DNA of 64,000 nucleotides from Providencia manganoxydans (GCF_016618195.1 NZ_CP067099.1:3348001-3412000), one strand, 5' to 3'; numbered from the stretch's first letter, positions 46,497 through 58,674 are shown. The notes: generated from the sequence alone by a model not told the origin. Made by a program: numbers and translations.

Positions 46497-49079
46497 ATGC
46501 AAGAACAATATCGTCCAGAAGATATAGAGCCTAAAGTACAGCGTCACTGGGATGAAAAGTCCACATTCAAAGTGATTGAAGACAACAGCAAAGAGAAATA
46601 CTACTGCCTGTCCATGCTACCTTACCCTTCTGGTCGACTACACATGGGCCACGTACGTAACTACACTATGGGTGATGTTATCTCCCGTTATCAGCGTTTG
46701 TTAGGTAAAAATGTCCTGCAACCAATAGGTTGGGATGCTTTTGGTCTACCTGCTGAAGGGGCTGCGGTTAAGAACAAAACGGCTCCGGCTCCATGGACTT
46801 ATGCCAATATTGAATACATGAAAGGCCAACTAAGAATGTTGGGCTTTGGTTACGATTGGGATCGTGAAGTCACAACTTGTACTCCTGAATACTATCGTTG
46901 GGAGCAATGGTTCTTCACAAAACTGTATGAAAAAGGTTTAGTTTACAAAAAAACTTCCGCAGTAAACTGGTGCCCACACGATTTAACTGTACTGGCTAAC
47001 GAACAAGTCATTGATGGTTGCTGCTGGCGCTGTGACACAGCCGTTGAGCGCAAAGAAATTCCTCAGTGGTTTATTAAAATCACCGCTTACGCAGAAGAAT
47101 TGCTCAACGATCTGGATACTTTGGATGATTGGCCTGAACAAGTCAAAACCATGCAACGTAACTGGATTGGGCGTTCTGAAGGGGTTGAAATCACCTTTGA
47201 TGTTGCTGATCGTAACGATAAATTAACCGTATACACTACACGCCCAGATACCTTTATGGGTGCAACTTATGTTGCAGTTGCTGCCGGTCACCCTCTGGCC
47301 CAAGAGGCCGCAGAGAAAAACGCGGCTTTAGCTGATTTTATTGAAGAATGCCGTAGTACCAAAACAGCAGAAGCTGATATGGCAACGATGGATAAAAAAG
47401 GCATGGCAACGGGCTTTTATGTTATCCATCCACTGACACAAGAAAAATTGCCAATTTGGGTAGCTAACTTTGTCTTAATGGAATACGGTACTGGTGCTGT
47501 TATGGCAGTTCCTGCTCACGACCAACGTGACTGGGAATTTGCCCACAAATATAATTTGCCACTAAAAGCGGTTATTGCTGATGCTGAAGGTAATACACCG
47601 GATATTTCTCAAGAAGCGATGACAGAAAAATTTGCGCTGATTAACTCAGGCGAATTTAGCGGATTAGACAATGCTGCTGGCTTTAACGCAATCGCTGATA
47701 AATTGGTTGCTATTGGCGCAGGTCAACGCAAAGTTAATTATCGCTTACGTGATTGGGGTGTATCTCGCCAACGTTACTGGGGCGCACCAATTCCTATGGC
47801 AACACTGGAAGATGGTACGGTTGTGCCTGTTCCTGAAGATCAATTGCCAGTGGTTCTGCCTGAAGACGTTGTAATGGATGGCATCACTAGCCCAATTAAA
47901 GCCGATCCTGAGTGGGCAAAAACCACAATTAACGGCCAGCCAGCACTGCGCGAAACAGATACCTTTGACACCTTTATGGAGTCTTCTTGGTATTATGCAC
48001 GCTACACTTGCCCACAATATGATGAAGGCATGTTAGATCCTGCTGCGGCAAACTACTGGCTGCCAGTTGACCAATACATTGGTGGTATTGAACACGCCAT
48101 CATGCACTTAATGTATTTCCGTTTCTTCCATAAACTGATGCGTGATGCAGGTTTAGTGAATTCAGATGAACCCGCTAAACGCTTGCTGTGCCAAGGTATG
48201 GTATTGGCTGATGCCTTCTACTACACCGGTAGTGATGGCCAACGTGTTTGGGTTTCACCGGCAGATGCTATCGTTGAGCGTGATGAGAAGAGCCGTATAA
48301 TCAAAGCCGTTGATAACGAAGGACATGAACTGGTCTATACCGGTATGAGCAAAATGTCTAAATCTAAAAACAACGGTATCGACCCGCAATTGATGGTTGA
48401 AAAATACGGTGCTGATACCGTACGTCTGTTCATGATGTTTGCGGCACCACCTGAATTGACACTGGAATGGCAGGAATCAAGCGTTGAAGGTGCAAACCGC
48501 TTTGTTCGTCGTGTATGGCGTATTGTGCATGAGCATACCCAAAAAGGTGCAACACAACCGCTTGATATTAATGCACTAACAACTGAGCAAAAAGACTTAC
48601 GTCGTGATCTGCATAAAACCATTGCTAAAGTTACTGATGACTTTGCTCGCCGTTATGCTTTTAACACAGCTATCGCAGCTATTATGGAGTTCATGAACAA
48701 GTTAGTTCGTGCACCACAAGAAACTGAACAAGATCGTGCATTAGTGCAAGAATCACTTGAAGCAATCACCTTGATGCTATCACCAATCATTCCACATGCT
48801 TGTTTTGAAATGTGGAAAGCATTAGGTCACACTGATGATATCGATTTTGCAAGCTGGCCGGTCGCTGATGAAAAAGCGATGATTGACGATACCAAATTAG
48901 TCGTTATCCAAGTCAATGGTAAAGTACGTGGTCGTATCACAGTACCTGCTGATGCTGTTCAAGATTATGTTCTGGATATGGCTTCAAAAGAAGGTAGTGT
49001 GTCTAAATACCTTGAAAACGTCACGATCCGTAAAGTGATTTATGTTCCGGGTAAATTACTGAACTTAGTTGTTGGCTGA
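46497..49079 (+). CDS. leuS: Leucyl-tRNA synthetase
   Basis: An 860-residue class Ia synthetase with the same length as E. coli LeuS. The HIGH-type motif is [16 protein letters not shown] near residue 42, the editing domain (CP1, about 225-415) contains [14 protein letters not shown], and [11 protein letters not shown] near 618 is the KMSKS loop. It leads leuS-lptE-holA-nadD, the conserved enterobacterial order; lptE starts 12 bp after its stop. Confidence 0.98.
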   Translation: MQEQYRPEDIEPKVQRHWDEKSTFKVIEDNSKEKYYCLSMLPYPSGRLHMGHVRNYTMGDVISRYQRLLGKNVLQPIGWDAFGLPAEGAAVKNKTAPAPWTYANIEYMKGQLRMLGFGYDWDREVTTCTPEYYRWEQWFFTKLYEKGLVYKKTSAVNWCPHDLTVLANEQVIDGCCWRCDTAVERKEIPQWFIKITAYAEELLNDLDTLDDWPEQVKTMQRNWIGRSEGVEITFDVADRNDKLTVYTTRPDTFMGATYVAVAAGHPLAQEAAEKNAALADFIEECRSTKTAEADMATMDKKGMATGFYVIHPLTQEKLPIWVANFVLMEYGTGAVMAVPAHDQRDWEFAHKYNLPLKAVIADAEGNTPDISQEAMTEKFALINSGEFSGLDNAAGFNAIADKLVAIGAGQRKVNYRLRDWGVSRQRYWGAPIPMATLEDGTVVPVPEDQLPVVLPEDVVMDGITSPIKADPEWAKTTINGQPALRETDTFDTFMESSWYYARYTCPQYDEGMLDPAAANYWLPVDQYIGGIEHAIMHLMYFRFFHKLMRDAGLVNSDEPAKRLLCQGMVLADAFYYTGSDGQRVWVSPADAIVERDEKSRIIKAVDNEGHELVYTGMSKMSKSKNNGIDPQLMVEKYGADTVRLFMMFAAPPELTLEWQESSVEGANRFVRRVWRIVHEHTQKGATQPLDINALTTEQKDLRRDLHKTIAKVTDDFARRYAFNTAIAAIMEFMNKLVRAPQETEQDRALVQESLEAITLMLSPIIPHACFEMWKALGHTDDIDFASWPVADEKAMIDDTKLVVIQVNGKVRGRITVPADAVQDYVLDMASKEGSVSKYLENVTIRKVIYVPGKLLNLVVG

Positions 49080-49091
49080 TAAGGAGGCCAG

Positions 49092-49631
49092 GTGCGCTAT
49101 CTGATAACTTTATTACTGAGCCTGTCGGTGCTAGTCACCGCAGGCTGTGGTTTTCGCCTTCAAGGAACGACGCAAATTCCTGATGAACTGAAAACATTAC
49201 AGCTAAGTTCTAATGCACCTTATAGCGCTCTCACTAGAGCCGTTAGGGAGCAACTCAGACTGAATAACGTCACTATACTCGAAAACGGTAAACCTGATAT
49301 CCCAATCTTAAAAATTACGGGTTCGTCAGAAACGACAGAAACGGTGTCGATATACCAAGATGGTAAAGCGGCTGAGAAGCAATTGACCTTTGTGCTCAAT
49401 GCACAGGTGTTAATGCCTAATGGTTCTATTTACCCACTACAAAGCCAAGTGGAACGCACCTTCTTTGATAACCCATTGGAAGCACTTGCAAAAGATGCCG
49501 AAAATGAACTGGTTAAACAAGAAATGCGTGAACAAGCGGCACGTATACTAGTGCGTAAATTACTGATTGTTCATACTGCTGAGCTTGAAAAAGCAAATGC
49601 AGCGGCAGTTGTCCCTACTGTTGAGCAATAA
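49092..49631 (+). CDS. lptE: LPS-assembly lipoprotein LptE
   Basis: A 179-residue outer membrane lipoprotein (formerly RlpB) that plugs the LptD barrel in lipopolysaccharide export. The signal sequence ends in the lipobox VTAGC, with Cys19 as the lipidated residue, followed by GFRLQGT. The start is GTG at 49092 after AAGGAGG. The C-terminus is less conserved and Ala rich. Its stop overlaps the holA start by 1 nt. Confidence 0.95.
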   Translation: MRYLITLLLSLSVLVTAGCGFRLQGTTQIPDELKTLQLSSNAPYSALTRAVREQLRLNNVTILENGKPDIPILKITGSSETTETVSIYQDGKAAEKQLTFVLNAQVLMPNGSIYPLQSQVERTFFDNPLEALAKDAENELVKQEMREQAARILVRKLLIVHTAELEKANAAAVVPTVEQ

Positions 49632-50665
49632 TGACCCGTATCTATCCCGAACAGCTGACTTCTCAGTTACAAGAGTCTCTGAGAAGTCGCTACCTAATAT
49701 GGGGCAATGAGCCCCTATTAATCCAAGAAAGCCAAGACGCCATTCGAAAAATAGCGCAAACCCAAGGCTTTGAAGAACACTATACTTTTTCAATCGATGC
49801 AAATACTGATTGGGATGAAATCTTTAGTCTCTGTCAGGCATTAAGTCTTTTCGCTAACCGCCAATCACTCACTTTGATTTTGCCAGAAAACGGGCCAAAT
49901 GCGGCAATGGCGGAAAAACTCACACAGCTATCAGGTTTGCTACACCCAGATATTTTGTTACTGCTGCGTGGGCACAAGCTGACTAAAGCACAAGAAAACA
50001 GTGCTTGGTTTAAAGCAATCAGTTCAGACAGTGTATATATCAGTTGTCTAACACCTGATTACCAACGTCTACCACAATGGGTTGCTAAACGCGCTCGTAG
50101 CATGAACTTGACGTTAGAAACAGAAGCGAATCAGCTACTGTGTTACTGTTACGAAGGAAACTTGTTGGGTCTAGCTCAGGCTCTTGAGCGACTATCACTA
50201 CTTTACCCTGATGGTAAACTAACCCATCCAAGGGTTGAGTCAGCGGTAAATGATGCTGCGCATTTTACCCCTTATCATTGGGTTGATGCGATGTTGGCGG
50301 GGAAATCTCGTCGTGCATGGCATATTTTAGAACAGCTACGACATGAAGATACTGAAACAGTTATTCTACTGCGTTCAATTCAACGCGAATTAATGCTATT
50401 GCTAACTTTAAAACGCCAATCAGCAACCACATCATTAAAATCACTGTTTGATCAACACAAAGTTTGGCAAAACCGCCGACCACTTCTGACCGAAGCATTA
50501 CAGCGTCTCAGCCTACATCAATTACAGTCAGCGTTACTCCTACTAACACAAGCGGAATTACACGCTAAACAAGATTTTAGCCACTCGGTATGGCCTGATT
50601 TGCAATCTCTATCTATGTTAATATGTACCAAATCCTTACCTGAGAGTTTTATTCATGACCTTTAA
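49631..50665 (+). CDS. holA: DNA polymerase III delta subunit HolA
   Basis: A 344-residue clamp-loader subunit (E. coli 343) that opens the beta clamp. The N-terminal sequence [34 protein letters not shown] is characteristic, with an AAA+-like fold and a C-terminal collar domain. It overlaps lptE by 1 nt and nadD by 11 nt. Confidence 0.95.
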   Translation: MTRIYPEQLTSQLQESLRSRYLIWGNEPLLIQESQDAIRKIAQTQGFEEHYTFSIDANTDWDEIFSLCQALSLFANRQSLTLILPENGPNAAMAEKLTQLSGLLHPDILLLLRGHKLTKAQENSAWFKAISSDSVYISCLTPDYQRLPQWVAKRARSMNLTLETEANQLLCYCYEGNLLGLAQALERLSLLYPDGKLTHPRVESAVNDAAHFTPYHWVDAMLAGKSRRAWHILEQLRHEDTETVILLRSIQRELMLLLTLKRQSATTSLKSLFDQHKVWQNRRPLLTEALQRLSLHQLQSALLLLTQAELHAKQDFSHSVWPDLQSLSMLICTKSLPESFIHDL

Positions 50666-51311
50666 GCCCAAAGGACTTCAAGCGTTATTTGGTGGGACAT
50701 TTGACCCAATACATTATGGCCATCTACGCCCAGTAGAAGCGCTAGCCAAACAAGTTGGCTTAGAAAAAGTCATTCTATTACCTAACCATGTTCCACCTCA
50801 CAGGCCACAGCCTGAGGCGAGCCCAGCACAACGCTTAGAGATGGTACGTTTGGCTATTCAAGATAACCCTTTATTCACAATCGATACCCGAGAACTTGAA
50901 CGAAACAGCCCTTCCTACACTATCGAAACATTAACGACATTACGTAAAGAAATGGGTTCAGAGCAGCCTTTAGCCTTTATTATTGGTCAAGACTCTCTAC
51001 TTTCGATTAATACATGGCATGGGTGGGAGCAACTATTGAATAACTGCCATTTGCTAGTCTGTTCACGCCCGGGTTATGCGACTAATTTCAGTGATCCACA
51101 AATGCAAACATGGCTAGCCGAACACAAAACTGACGATCCCAACCAGCTTAGCTATACCCCGAGCGGTTATATATTTCTTGGTGATACACCACTAGTCGAT
51201 ATTTCAGCGACTGAGATCCGTAAAAACCTTAATTCAGGGCAATTAAATTCCAATCTTATACCACCAGCGGTAATGAGCTATATTCAACAACAACAGCTTT
51301 ATCACAGCTGA
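50655..51311 (+). CDS. nadD: Nicotinate-nucleotide adenylyltransferase
   Basis: A 218-residue enzyme (E. coli 213) that makes deamido-NAD from nicotinate mononucleotide and ATP. The nucleotidyltransferase motif is [14 protein letters not shown] near residue 13, and the second motif is [11 protein letters not shown] near 185. The ATG is inside the end of holA (11-nt overlap). In E. coli cobC follows; here the next gene is on the opposite strand and its end overlaps nadD by 10 bp. Confidence 0.97.
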   Translation: MTFKPKGLQALFGGTFDPIHYGHLRPVEALAKQVGLEKVILLPNHVPPHRPQPEASPAQRLEMVRLAIQDNPLFTIDTRELERNSPSYTIETLTTLRKEMGSEQPLAFIIGQDSLLSINTWHGWEQLLNNCHLLVCSRPGYATNFSDPQMQTWLAEHKTDDPNQLSYTPSGYIFLGDTPLVDISATEIRKNLNSGQLNSNLIPPAVMSYIQQQQLYHS

Positions 51312-52024
51312 AACAATGCTCTGACTTTTCTGCACTCAGGATAAGGCGACAAATAATATTGCTCACTAATATAGCTATCAGGATATTGAGTGAGCAATTG
51401 TAATATCATCGAAAGTGGATTATTGATCGATAAATACCCCAGCAAGTAATCGTTAATCAACCAACCCAAACGGGTCTTTTCATCTTTTGTCGCTTTATGT
51501 TTGAAGTAACCTTGAATATGTTGGATCGCATTGACGTGTAATTTACGTGTTGGTGTTTGGCTTAAAATTGCGAGTATTTTTTCTCGGTATTGTTCATAAA
51601 ACTCACGTAAATCATAATGTTGACTAATACTAGCCACCATCTTACCCGTTGCTTGATAGCCTTGAGGTGAATAGGCCATTAATAAATATTTAAGCTTACT
51701 ATGGAACGTAATAATACGATGGGAAGTTAAATCGTTAGCTAATACATCAAATCGGTTTTTGGTATACAACTGAATAAAGAAACGGTCTAAATGCTCAATA
51801 TCTTGCCACTCACTCGTCGTGAGAAAGGGTGTATTAACATCAAATTTTTCTATTAACTGCTCTCGCAAACTGTCTTCACAAATCACGCCATCACACTCAA
51901 AGGCTAAACCCGTTATTTCTGGCTGTAAGATGAAATTTGTATGCTGTAAGGTCACTTGAACAATATCATCCATGGGATATTTCACATCCCCCACGATAGC
52001 AATATTGAATTGTGCACGTTCCAT
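51302..52024 (-). CDS. YbgA-domain (DUF1722) protein
   Basis: A 240-residue protein whose second half (about 85-235) matches the YbgA/DUF1722 domain: [42 protein letters not shown], then [30 protein letters not shown]. The first 80 residues are not the DUF523 domain often fused to DUF1722 and were not recognised. Function is unknown. It sits where E. coli has cobC, converges on nadD with a 10-bp overlap of coding ends, and its promoter region faces an ERIC. Confidence 0.72.
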   Translation of the reverse strand: MERAQFNIAIVGDVKYPMDDIVQVTLQHTNFILQPEITGLAFECDGVICEDSLREQLIEKFDVNTPFLTTSEWQDIEHLDRFFIQLYTKNRFDVLANDLTSHRIITFHSKLKYLLMAYSPQGYQATGKMVASISQHYDLREFYEQYREKILAILSQTPTRKLHVNAIQHIQGYFKHKATKDEKTRLGWLINDYLLGYLSINNPLSMILQLLTQYPDSYISEQYYLSPYPECRKVRALFQL

Positions 52025-52430
52025 TATTTTTTACCTTAATTTATCGCTGATTAACACCTGTTATTAATTTTCTATCACTTTGTAAAGTTTGTACAAATTT
52101 CTTGCCCTAAGCGTCAGTTATTCATATAAATCTCTCACCTTGGGGAATATACTCGTCATACTTCAAGTTGCAGCGCTTTTGGTTAAGCTATAGTGAACTT
52201 CGCTCATTTGCACTAGTCACCTACTTATGTAGGCATGCAGCGACTCGCTGCACTTCGAATTATTTAGAGTATATAAAATAATTTAGCCGATTTTTCTAAA
52301 AATCTAGGGTAAAATGACCTAACCTTAATCGGTATATTACAAATTAGTGTTTAACGACGTTACACCCGCTACGCCTCAAAATATATTTGTTTTTTATTGG
52401 CTGGGTATAATTAGAATAAAGGTGAACCTT
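52025..52430. promoter_or_regulatory. Gap between the YbgA-domain gene and rsfS
   Basis: About 406 bp holding a reverse ERIC (52148-52274). The right part must carry the promoter of the rsfS-rlmH-mrdAB operon. An open frame from 52347 is in frame with rsfS, but its first 28 codons are not part of the RsfS family. Confidence 0.45.
52148..52274 (-). repeat. ERIC element upstream of rsfS
   Basis: A 127-bp reverse ERIC with TATACTCGTCATACTTCAAG at one end and TTCGAATTATTTAGAGTATA at the other. Its centre (ACTAGTCACCTACTTATGTA) is a different subfamily from the glnS pair. Confidence 0.88.
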
Positions 52431-52748
52431 TTGCAAGGAACTGAACTCCAACAATTTATTGTCAATCAGCTTGATGACGCAAAAGCTGAAGATATCATTT
52501 CGATAGATGTTCATGGTAAGTCAAGTATTACTGACCAAATGATCATCTGTACAGGGACATCAAGCCGCCATTTAATGTCAGTTGCGGATCGCTTGATCGA
52601 AGCTTGCCGTAAAAATGGCTTATATCCACTCGGCGTTGAAGGCCAAGGGGTTTCAGATTGGATTGTGGTCGATCTTGGTGAAGCCATTGTCCATATCATG
52701 CAGGATGAAAGCCGTCGCATGTATGAACTCGAAAAACTCTGGAGCTGA
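52431..52748 (+). CDS. rsfS: Ribosomal silencing factor RsfS
   Basis: A 105-residue protein that binds L14 on the 50S subunit and blocks subunit joining in starvation. The core [23 protein letters not shown] is diagnostic. The start is TTG at 52431: AAAGGTG precedes it and the product (MQGTELQQF) then equals E. coli RsfS in length and N-terminus. A GTG at 52422 or an ATG at 52347 in the same frame would add unrelated residues. Confidence 0.93.
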   Translation: MQGTELQQFIVNQLDDAKAEDIISIDVHGKSSITDQMIICTGTSSRHLMSVADRLIEACRKNGLYPLGVEGQGVSDWIVVDLGEAIVHIMQDESRRMYELEKLWS

Positions 52749-52750
52749 GT

Positions 52751-53221
52751 TTGAAATTACAACTCATCGCCGTGGGAACAAAAATGCCGGACTGGGTTCA
52801 GACCGGCTTTATGGATTACCTTCACCGCTTCCCTAAAGATATGCCGTTTGAACTGATTGAAGTTCCGGCAGGGAAGCGAGGAAAAAATGCAGATATAAAG
52901 CGCATTCTCGAAAAAGAAGGCGAGTTAATGCTGGCTGCGGTTGGCAAAGGCAATCGTATCGTCACATTGGATATACCCGGTGAGCGGTGGGATACCCCCA
53001 AGCTTGCCAACCAACTTGAAAGCTGGAAACAAGATGGTCGCAACGTCAGCCTACTGATAGGTGGCCCTGAAGGGCTAGCCCCTGCTTGTAAAGAGGCTGC
53101 CATGCAGAGTTGGTCTCTATCGCCATTGACACTGCCCCACCCTCTAGTAAGAGTGCTGGTTGCTGAAAGTCTTTATCGAGCGTGGAGTATTACGACTAAC
53201 CACCCTTATCATAGGGAATAG
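52751..53221 (+). CDS. rlmH: 23S rRNA pseudouridine-1915 N3-methyltransferase RlmH
   Basis: A 156-residue SPOUT methyltransferase (E. coli 155) acting on the assembled 70S ribosome. The knot motif LLIGGPEGL near residue 102 and the C-terminus [18 protein letters not shown] are typical. The start is TTG at 52751, 2 nt after the rsfS stop, with GGAGCTGAG as the ribosome-binding site. Confidence 0.97.
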   Translation: MKLQLIAVGTKMPDWVQTGFMDYLHRFPKDMPFELIEVPAGKRGKNADIKRILEKEGELMLAAVGKGNRIVTLDIPGERWDTPKLANQLESWKQDGRNVSLLIGGPEGLAPACKEAAMQSWSLSPLTLPHPLVRVLVAESLYRAWSITTNHPYHRE

Positions 53222-53253
53222 TCAGTTTTTAATATGTACAACATGGCAGTGGG

Positions 53254-55143
53254 ATGAAAAATCAACGCACCCCTTTTCGCGACCATACAGCTGAATCAAT
53301 GTTATTTATACGCCGAGCACTTATTGCGTTTGGCGTTATCATATTGCTATCAGCGCTTCTTGTAACGAACCTTTATCACTTACAAGTTGTTCGCCATGAA
53401 GATTATCAAACCCGATCAAATGATAATCGCATTAAACTGGTGCCAATTCCTCCTAGTCGTGGAATTATTTATGATCGTAATGGGACTCAGCTGGCATTAA
53501 ACAAAACCTTTTATCAGCTGGAAATCGTTCCCGAAAAAGTTGAAAACCTGCAAGACACCCTTGAGAAATTACGCGATGTCATTGGATTAACTGATGAAGA
53601 CATTGCTAATTTTGAAAAAGAGCGTAAACGCTCACGCCGCTTTACTTCTATTCCCTTAAAAACCCAGCTAAATGAAGTTCAGGTTGCTCGTTTTGCAGTA
53701 AACCAATACCGCTTCCCAGGCCTTGAGGTCAAAAGCTATCAGCGCCGTTCATACCCTTATGGTTCTGCATTGACCCATGTTATTGGTTACGTCGCTAAAA
53801 TTAATGATAAAGATGTTGAGCGCCTTGATAAAGAAGGAATACTCCCTAACTACGCAGCCAGTCATGATATAGGTAAGTTAGGTATCGAACGCTATTATGA
53901 AGATGTCTTACATGGTAAGACCGGTTATGAAGAGGTCGAAGTCAACAGTCGTGGTCGAGTGATCCGTCAGCTACATGAGCAGCCGCCGCAAGCAGGTCGA
54001 GATATCTATCTGACGATTGATCTTGAACTACAAACCTATATTGAAAAATTACTGACCACCAGCCGAGCTGCTGTCGTGGTAACCGATCCTCGTAATGGTG
54101 AAATTTTAGCTCTGGTTTCAAACCCAAGTTATGACTCGAATTTATTTGTTAACGGTATCTCGAATAAAGACTATCAAGCGTTATTGAATAACCCAGACCG
54201 GCCATTAATTAATCGAACCACTCAAGGTCTCTATCCGCCAGCTTCAACCGTAAAGCCTTTTATTTCAGTGGCCGCTTTAAGTGAAAAAGTGATCACGCCT
54301 GCAACAACAATCTTTGATCCCGGTTGGTGGCAACTACCCGGCTCTGAAAAACGCTACCGTGACTGGAAACGTTGGGGCCATGGCAAGTTAAATGTGCTTA
54401 AATCCATTATCGAATCCGCAGATACCTTCTTCTATCAAGTTGCCTATGATATGGGTATTGATAGGTTATCTGATTGGATGAGCAAATTCGGTTTTGGTGA
54501 CTACACCGGTATTGATCTCGCTGAAGAACGTTCAGGTATTATGCCAACCCGTGAATGGAAACAAAAACGCTATAAGAAACCTTGGTACCAAGGGGATACT
54601 ATCCCAGTCGGCATCGGTCAAGGCTATTGGACCGCCACACCAATTCAAATGTCAAAAGCCTTAATGACGTTAATCAATGATGGCCAAGTGAAAACACCAC
54701 ATTTACTGTATGGTACAAAATTAGGTAATGCTATGGTGCCTTATGAAGACAAAGGCACCAGCCAAATTGGTGATATCCATTCAGGATACTGGGAAATTGC
54801 CAAACAAGGTATGTATGGTGTCGCCAATGCACCAAACGGTACAGGGCGACGTAGTTTTATTGGTACACCTTATAAAGCCGCAGCGAAATCAGGAACAGCT
54901 CAGGTATTTAGTTATGAAACCTATAATGCAAGTAAACTTGCCGAGCATTTACGCGATCATAAATTAATGATTGCCTACGCCCCTTATGATAAACCTACCG
55001 TTGCGGTGGCCATTATTTTAGAAAATGGTGGGGTAGGGCCTGCTGTAGGTGATATTGTTAGGCAAATTTTTGATCATGTCCTGTTAGGTGACAATAGAAC
55101 CCAAGTTAACAGTGTAGGGGCAAGTTCAGAGGAAGACCGATAA
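53254..55143 (+). CDS. mrdA: Penicillin-binding protein 2 (peptidoglycan transpeptidase)
   Basis: A 629-residue class B PBP (E. coli 633), the transpeptidase of the rod complex with RodA. An N-terminal membrane anchor ([21 protein letters not shown]) precedes a dimerisation domain and the transpeptidase domain with SxxK in PASTVKPF, the SxD-type motif SADTFFYQ, and KSGTA in [10 protein letters not shown]. It is 32 bp after rlmH and 4 bp before mrdB. Confidence 0.97.
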   Translation: MKNQRTPFRDHTAESMLFIRRALIAFGVIILLSALLVTNLYHLQVVRHEDYQTRSNDNRIKLVPIPPSRGIIYDRNGTQLALNKTFYQLEIVPEKVENLQDTLEKLRDVIGLTDEDIANFEKERKRSRRFTSIPLKTQLNEVQVARFAVNQYRFPGLEVKSYQRRSYPYGSALTHVIGYVAKINDKDVERLDKEGILPNYAASHDIGKLGIERYYEDVLHGKTGYEEVEVNSRGRVIRQLHEQPPQAGRDIYLTIDLELQTYIEKLLTTSRAAVVVTDPRNGEILALVSNPSYDSNLFVNGISNKDYQALLNNPDRPLINRTTQGLYPPASTVKPFISVAALSEKVITPATTIFDPGWWQLPGSEKRYRDWKRWGHGKLNVLKSIIESADTFFYQVAYDMGIDRLSDWMSKFGFGDYTGIDLAEERSGIMPTREWKQKRYKKPWYQGDTIPVGIGQGYWTATPIQMSKALMTLINDGQVKTPHLLYGTKLGNAMVPYEDKGTSQIGDIHSGYWEIAKQGMYGVANAPNGTGRRSFIGTPYKAAAKSGTAQVFSYETYNASKLAEHLRDHKLMIAYAPYDKPTVAVAIILENGGVGPAVGDIVRQIFDHVLLGDNRTQVNSVGASSEEDR

Positions 55144-55147
55144 CATT

Positions 55148-56260
55148 ATGACAGACGATAAGAAAAAATTATCACTCTCAATGCGTCTGCACATTGATGT
55201 GCCTATGCTGCTCATTATATTAGCTTTATTGGCTTACAGTGCGTTCATTATGTGGAGTGCTAGCGGTCAAGATCCTGAAATGATGGAAAGAAAGTTAGGC
55301 CAGATCGCGACAGGTTTTATTGTCATGATCATTATGGCGCAGATCCCCCCTCGCCTGTATGAAAATCTTGCCCCTCATTTATATATTTTTTGCGTTATCT
55401 TACTGATTTTTGTTGATGTCTTTGGTCAAATTAGTAAAGGGGCACAACGCTGGCTTGATCTCGGTATTATTCGTTTTCAACCCTCTGAAATCGCTAAAAT
55501 CGCCGTTCCTCTGATGGTGGCTCGTTTTATGAACCGTGACCTATGTCCTCCATCATTAAAGAACACCGCCATTGCACTGGTTTTAATTGTTGTCCCCACA
55601 TTGTTAGTTGCCGCTCAGCCTGACTTAGGAACCTCCATTTTAGTGGCGACATCGGGTATTTTTGTGCTGTTTTTAGCCGGTATGAGCTGGCGATTAATTA
55701 CTATTGCGGCCTCTGCCCTCGCCGCCTTTATACCTTTATTGTGGTTTTTCTTAATGCATGATTATCAGCGTACGCGAGTCATGATGTTACTCGATCCTGA
55801 AACTGATCCACTCGGCGCGGGTTATCATATTATTCAATCTAAAATTGCTATTGGCTCTGGCGGTTTAATGGGTAAAGGCTGGCTGCATGGCACACAATCG
55901 CAACTTGAATTCCTACCTGAGCGCCATACTGACTTTATTTTTGCCGTTTTATCTGAAGAGCTGGGGCTTATTGGCGTCTTAGTATTACTTGGCCTGTACT
56001 TACTACTGATCATGCGAGGCCTGTATATTGCCGCCAGTGCACAAAATACCTTTGGCCGTGTCATGGCGGGGGGATTGATGCTGATCCTGTTTGTTTATGT
56101 ATTTGTGAATATTGGGATGGTGAGTGGTATATTGCCTGTGGTTGGCGTACCGCTCCCTCTCGTCAGTTATGGCGGTTCTGCGCTCATTGTGTTAATGGCT
56201 GGATTCGGTATTATCATGTCTATCCATACACACAGAAAATTTCTTTCCAAGAGTTTATAA
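55148..56260 (+). CDS. mrdB: Rod-shape peptidoglycan glycosyltransferase RodA
   Basis: A 370-residue SEDS polymerase with the same length as E. coli RodA and about ten helices. Family motifs: [29 protein letters not shown] and [20 protein letters not shown], which includes the catalytic Asp loop. It works with PBP2, encoded just upstream. Confidence 0.97.
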   Translation: MTDDKKKLSLSMRLHIDVPMLLIILALLAYSAFIMWSASGQDPEMMERKLGQIATGFIVMIIMAQIPPRLYENLAPHLYIFCVILLIFVDVFGQISKGAQRWLDLGIIRFQPSEIAKIAVPLMVARFMNRDLCPPSLKNTAIALVLIVVPTLLVAAQPDLGTSILVATSGIFVLFLAGMSWRLITIAASALAAFIPLLWFFLMHDYQRTRVMMLLDPETDPLGAGYHIIQSKIAIGSGGLMGKGWLHGTQSQLEFLPERHTDFIFAVLSEELGLIGVLVLLGLYLLLIMRGLYIAASAQNTFGRVMAGGLMLILFVYVFVNIGMVSGILPVVGVPLPLVSYGGSALIVLMAGFGIIMSIHTHRKFLSKSL

Positions 56261-56272
56261 AAGAGGCTTAGT

Positions 56273-57247
56273 ATGCGTTTTCAATGGATTATGCTTGGCA
56301 TTACTGCCGCGTTGCTCAGTGGCTGCGTCACTGAAGAGAATATCAAGCAGCCTACTAATGTACCGGCTGTACCTGCGCAAGATGTGCTTGGAGCAGAGCC
56401 TCATTATGAGCCATTACATCCTACAGCGAACGGTGACTATCAACGTAATGGCCAGCAGTATCAAATCGTGCGTGATCCTTCACAATTCTCTCAAGTTGGC
56501 TATGCCTCTATTTTTGGTTCTGAATCCGCTGGCAATATGACGGCGATTGGAGAGCGAGTTAACCCAATCGAGTTAACTGCTGCGCACCCTACACTGCCGA
56601 TCCCAAGCTATATACGCGTGACTAACATGATGAATGGTCGCATGATGGTAGTTCGTGTGAATGATCGTGGCCCCTATACTCAAGGTAAAAGCATTGCAGT
56701 TTCACGCGCCGTTGCTGACCGCTTGAATTTGATGCCAACAACCAAGATCAAAATTGACGCCATTCAAGTTGCTCAAGATGGCTCACTGTCAGGTCCGGGG
56801 ACCATTGGTTCGAATTTTGTTAAACAAAGCTATGCCCTTCCAGGTCGTCCTCAATTAGGTGCAGGCCCAATGGGTACGCCAGTTATGCAAAGTGCCCCTG
56901 CCCCTGAAAATTCATTACCCGTTCAACAGCCTAGCGCACCAATGGAGCCTGTTGTACCTGAAAGTAGTTTAAAGGCTCCTGAGCCTGAGCCAACGCAAGC
57001 AGCGCCATCAGCAGCAGTACCTGAAAGGGGCTATTTAGTTCAAGTGGGTGCAATTAGCAGTCAAAGTAATGCGAAAACGATGCTGGATAATTTAAAAAAT
57101 AAATTTGGCGTTCCGGGCCGCTTACAGCCATACAATAATATTTATCGAGTCCAATTAGGGCCATTTACCGATAGGCAGCAAGCAGTTGATTTACAAGGTC
57201 GCATTCAATCTGAATTAAATCAATCTTCGATGGTTGTTGCACCGTGA
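56273..57247 (+). CDS. rlpA: Septal-ring lytic transglycosylase RlpA
   Basis: A 324-residue lipoprotein (E. coli 362, shorter linker here). Lipobox LLSGC gives Cys18; a double-psi barrel domain (about 75-180) has the His of AAHPTLP and the Asp of VNDRGPYTQGK, the residues needed in the Pseudomonas enzyme; a Pro/Ala/Glu-rich linker follows; a SPOR domain (about 245-322, YLVQVGAISSQSNA) binds denuded glycan. It follows mrdB by 12 bp. Confidence 0.94.
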   Translation: MRFQWIMLGITAALLSGCVTEENIKQPTNVPAVPAQDVLGAEPHYEPLHPTANGDYQRNGQQYQIVRDPSQFSQVGYASIFGSESAGNMTAIGERVNPIELTAAHPTLPIPSYIRVTNMMNGRMMVVRVNDRGPYTQGKSIAVSRAVADRLNLMPTTKIKIDAIQVAQDGSLSGPGTIGSNFVKQSYALPGRPQLGAGPMGTPVMQSAPAPENSLPVQQPSAPMEPVVPESSLKAPEPEPTQAAPSAAVPERGYLVQVGAISSQSNAKTMLDNLKNKFGVPGRLQPYNNIYRVQLGPFTDRQQAVDLQGRIQSELNQSSMVVAP

Positions 57248-57262
57248 TAAAAACAGCAAATT

Positions 57263-57319
57263 TATGCTCTAAATAACCTAAGATGCAGTCCTCCTGCATC
57301 TTGAAGTATCACGAGTATA
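57263..57319 (+). repeat. Internally deleted ERIC (about 57 bp)
   Basis: The two ERIC ends, TATGCTCTAAATAACC and TTGAAGTATCACGAGTATA, are joined with about 70 bp of the middle missing. The remaining core GATGCAG TCCT CTGCATC is a tight 7-bp hairpin. It lies 15 bp after rlpA and could act in 3' end formation. Confidence 0.75.
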
Positions 57320-57419
57320 AAATATTGTAAAAAATTGGCGCATGCATTAATCAATGAATCGACTTTTGCTACACTGCGCCTTCTTGTGTTAACCGAATTC
57401 CGGATGTAACAATAAAAAC

Positions 57420-58631
57420 ATGAAAAATTTTGCCCCATCACGTGTTGTTCGCAATACCTTACTGGGTACTGCACTGCTTTTTACTATCAGTCATTTTGCA
57501 CAAGCAAATGAGCCATTCCCTAACAGTCCAATCCCCGCAGTACCTGATATTGACGCTGAAGCTTATATTCTCATTGACTATAACTCAGGTAAAGTTTTGG
57601 CAGAGAAAAATGCGGATCAACGTCGTGATCCTGCGAGTTTAACAAAAATGATGACCAGCTATGTTATCGGTCAAGCCATCAAATCAGGTAAAATCGGCGC
57701 AAATGACATGGTTACGGTGAACGAAGACGCATGGGCAACAGGTAATCCTGTGTTTAAAGGTTCATCACTGATGTTCCTAAAACCGGGCGACCGAGTCAGC
57801 GTATCTCAGTTAACACGCGGTATTAACTTACAGTCAGGTAACGATGCTTGCGTTGCAATGGCCGACTATGTGGCAGGTGATCAAACCAATTTTGTTCAGC
57901 TAATGAATGGTTATGTGAGCAAACTTGGGTTACAAAATACCCATTTCCAAACTGTTCATGGGTTAGATGCTGATGGGCAATACAGTTCAGCCCGTGACAT
58001 GGCATTAATTGGCCAAGCGCTGATCCGTGATGTTCCCGAAGAATATGCTATCTATAAAGAAAAAGAATTCACCTTTAATAATATTCGTCAAACTAATCGT
58101 AACGGATTATTGTGGGATAAAAGTTTATCTGTAGATGGAATTAAAACAGGTCACACAAGCGGTGCAGGATATAACCTAGTTGCCTCTGCAACTGAAGGCG
58201 ATATGCGTCTGATCTCAGTGGTTATGGGTGGAAAAAGCATGAAAGGCCGTGATGCAGAAAGCAAAAAACTCCTCACTTATGGCTTCCGCTTTTATGAAAC
58301 CGTCAAGCCATTACAAGCAGGGGTTGAATTCGCATCTGAACCCGTTTGGTTTGGTGATGAAAATAATGTTAAATTAGGGGTTACAGAAGATCTGTTTTTA
58401 ACTATTCCCCGTGGCCGCTTAAAAGATTTAAAAGCAAGCTATGACGTGACCAATAAAGAGCTTGAAGCGCCACTGAAAAAAGGCCAAGCAATTGGTACCA
58501 TTAACTTTCAACTGGATGGTAAAACCATTGAGCAGCATCCATTGGTGGTACTGAAAGATGTCGAAGAAGGTGGTTTCTTTAGCCGTTTAATCGACTATAT
58601 TAAATTACTGTTCCATCGTTGGTTTGGTTAA
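57420..58631 (+). CDS. dacA: D-alanyl-D-alanine carboxypeptidase PBP5
   Basis: A 403-residue enzyme, equal to E. coli PBP5, that trims pentapeptides in the wall. A cleavable signal ends near [10 protein letters not shown]. Active-site motifs: SLTK in [14 protein letters not shown] in [11 protein letters not shown] and KTG in [11 protein letters not shown]. The C-terminal amphipathic helix ([18 protein letters not shown]) anchors it in the inner membrane. Confidence 0.98.
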   Translation: MKNFAPSRVVRNTLLGTALLFTISHFAQANEPFPNSPIPAVPDIDAEAYILIDYNSGKVLAEKNADQRRDPASLTKMMTSYVIGQAIKSGKIGANDMVTVNEDAWATGNPVFKGSSLMFLKPGDRVSVSQLTRGINLQSGNDACVAMADYVAGDQTNFVQLMNGYVSKLGLQNTHFQTVHGLDADGQYSSARDMALIGQALIRDVPEEYAIYKEKEFTFNNIRQTNRNGLLWDKSLSVDGIKTGHTSGAGYNLVASATEGDMRLISVVMGGKSMKGRDAESKKLLTYGFRFYETVKPLQAGVEFASEPVWFGDENNVKLGVTEDLFLTIPRGRLKDLKASYDVTNKELEAPLKKGQAIGTINFQLDGKTIEQHPLVVLKDVEEGGFFSRLIDYIKLLFHRWFG

Positions 58632-58640
58632 CCCTTGAAT

Positions 58641-58674
58641 CGGATATGCACTGTCCCCATATAGTGTATATCCG
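58641..58674 (+). terminator. Hairpin after dacA
   Basis: CGGATATGCACT and AGTGTATATCCG form an 11-12-bp stem 9 bp after dacA; it has no clear T tract, so it may only stabilise the 3' end. Confidence 0.45.
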
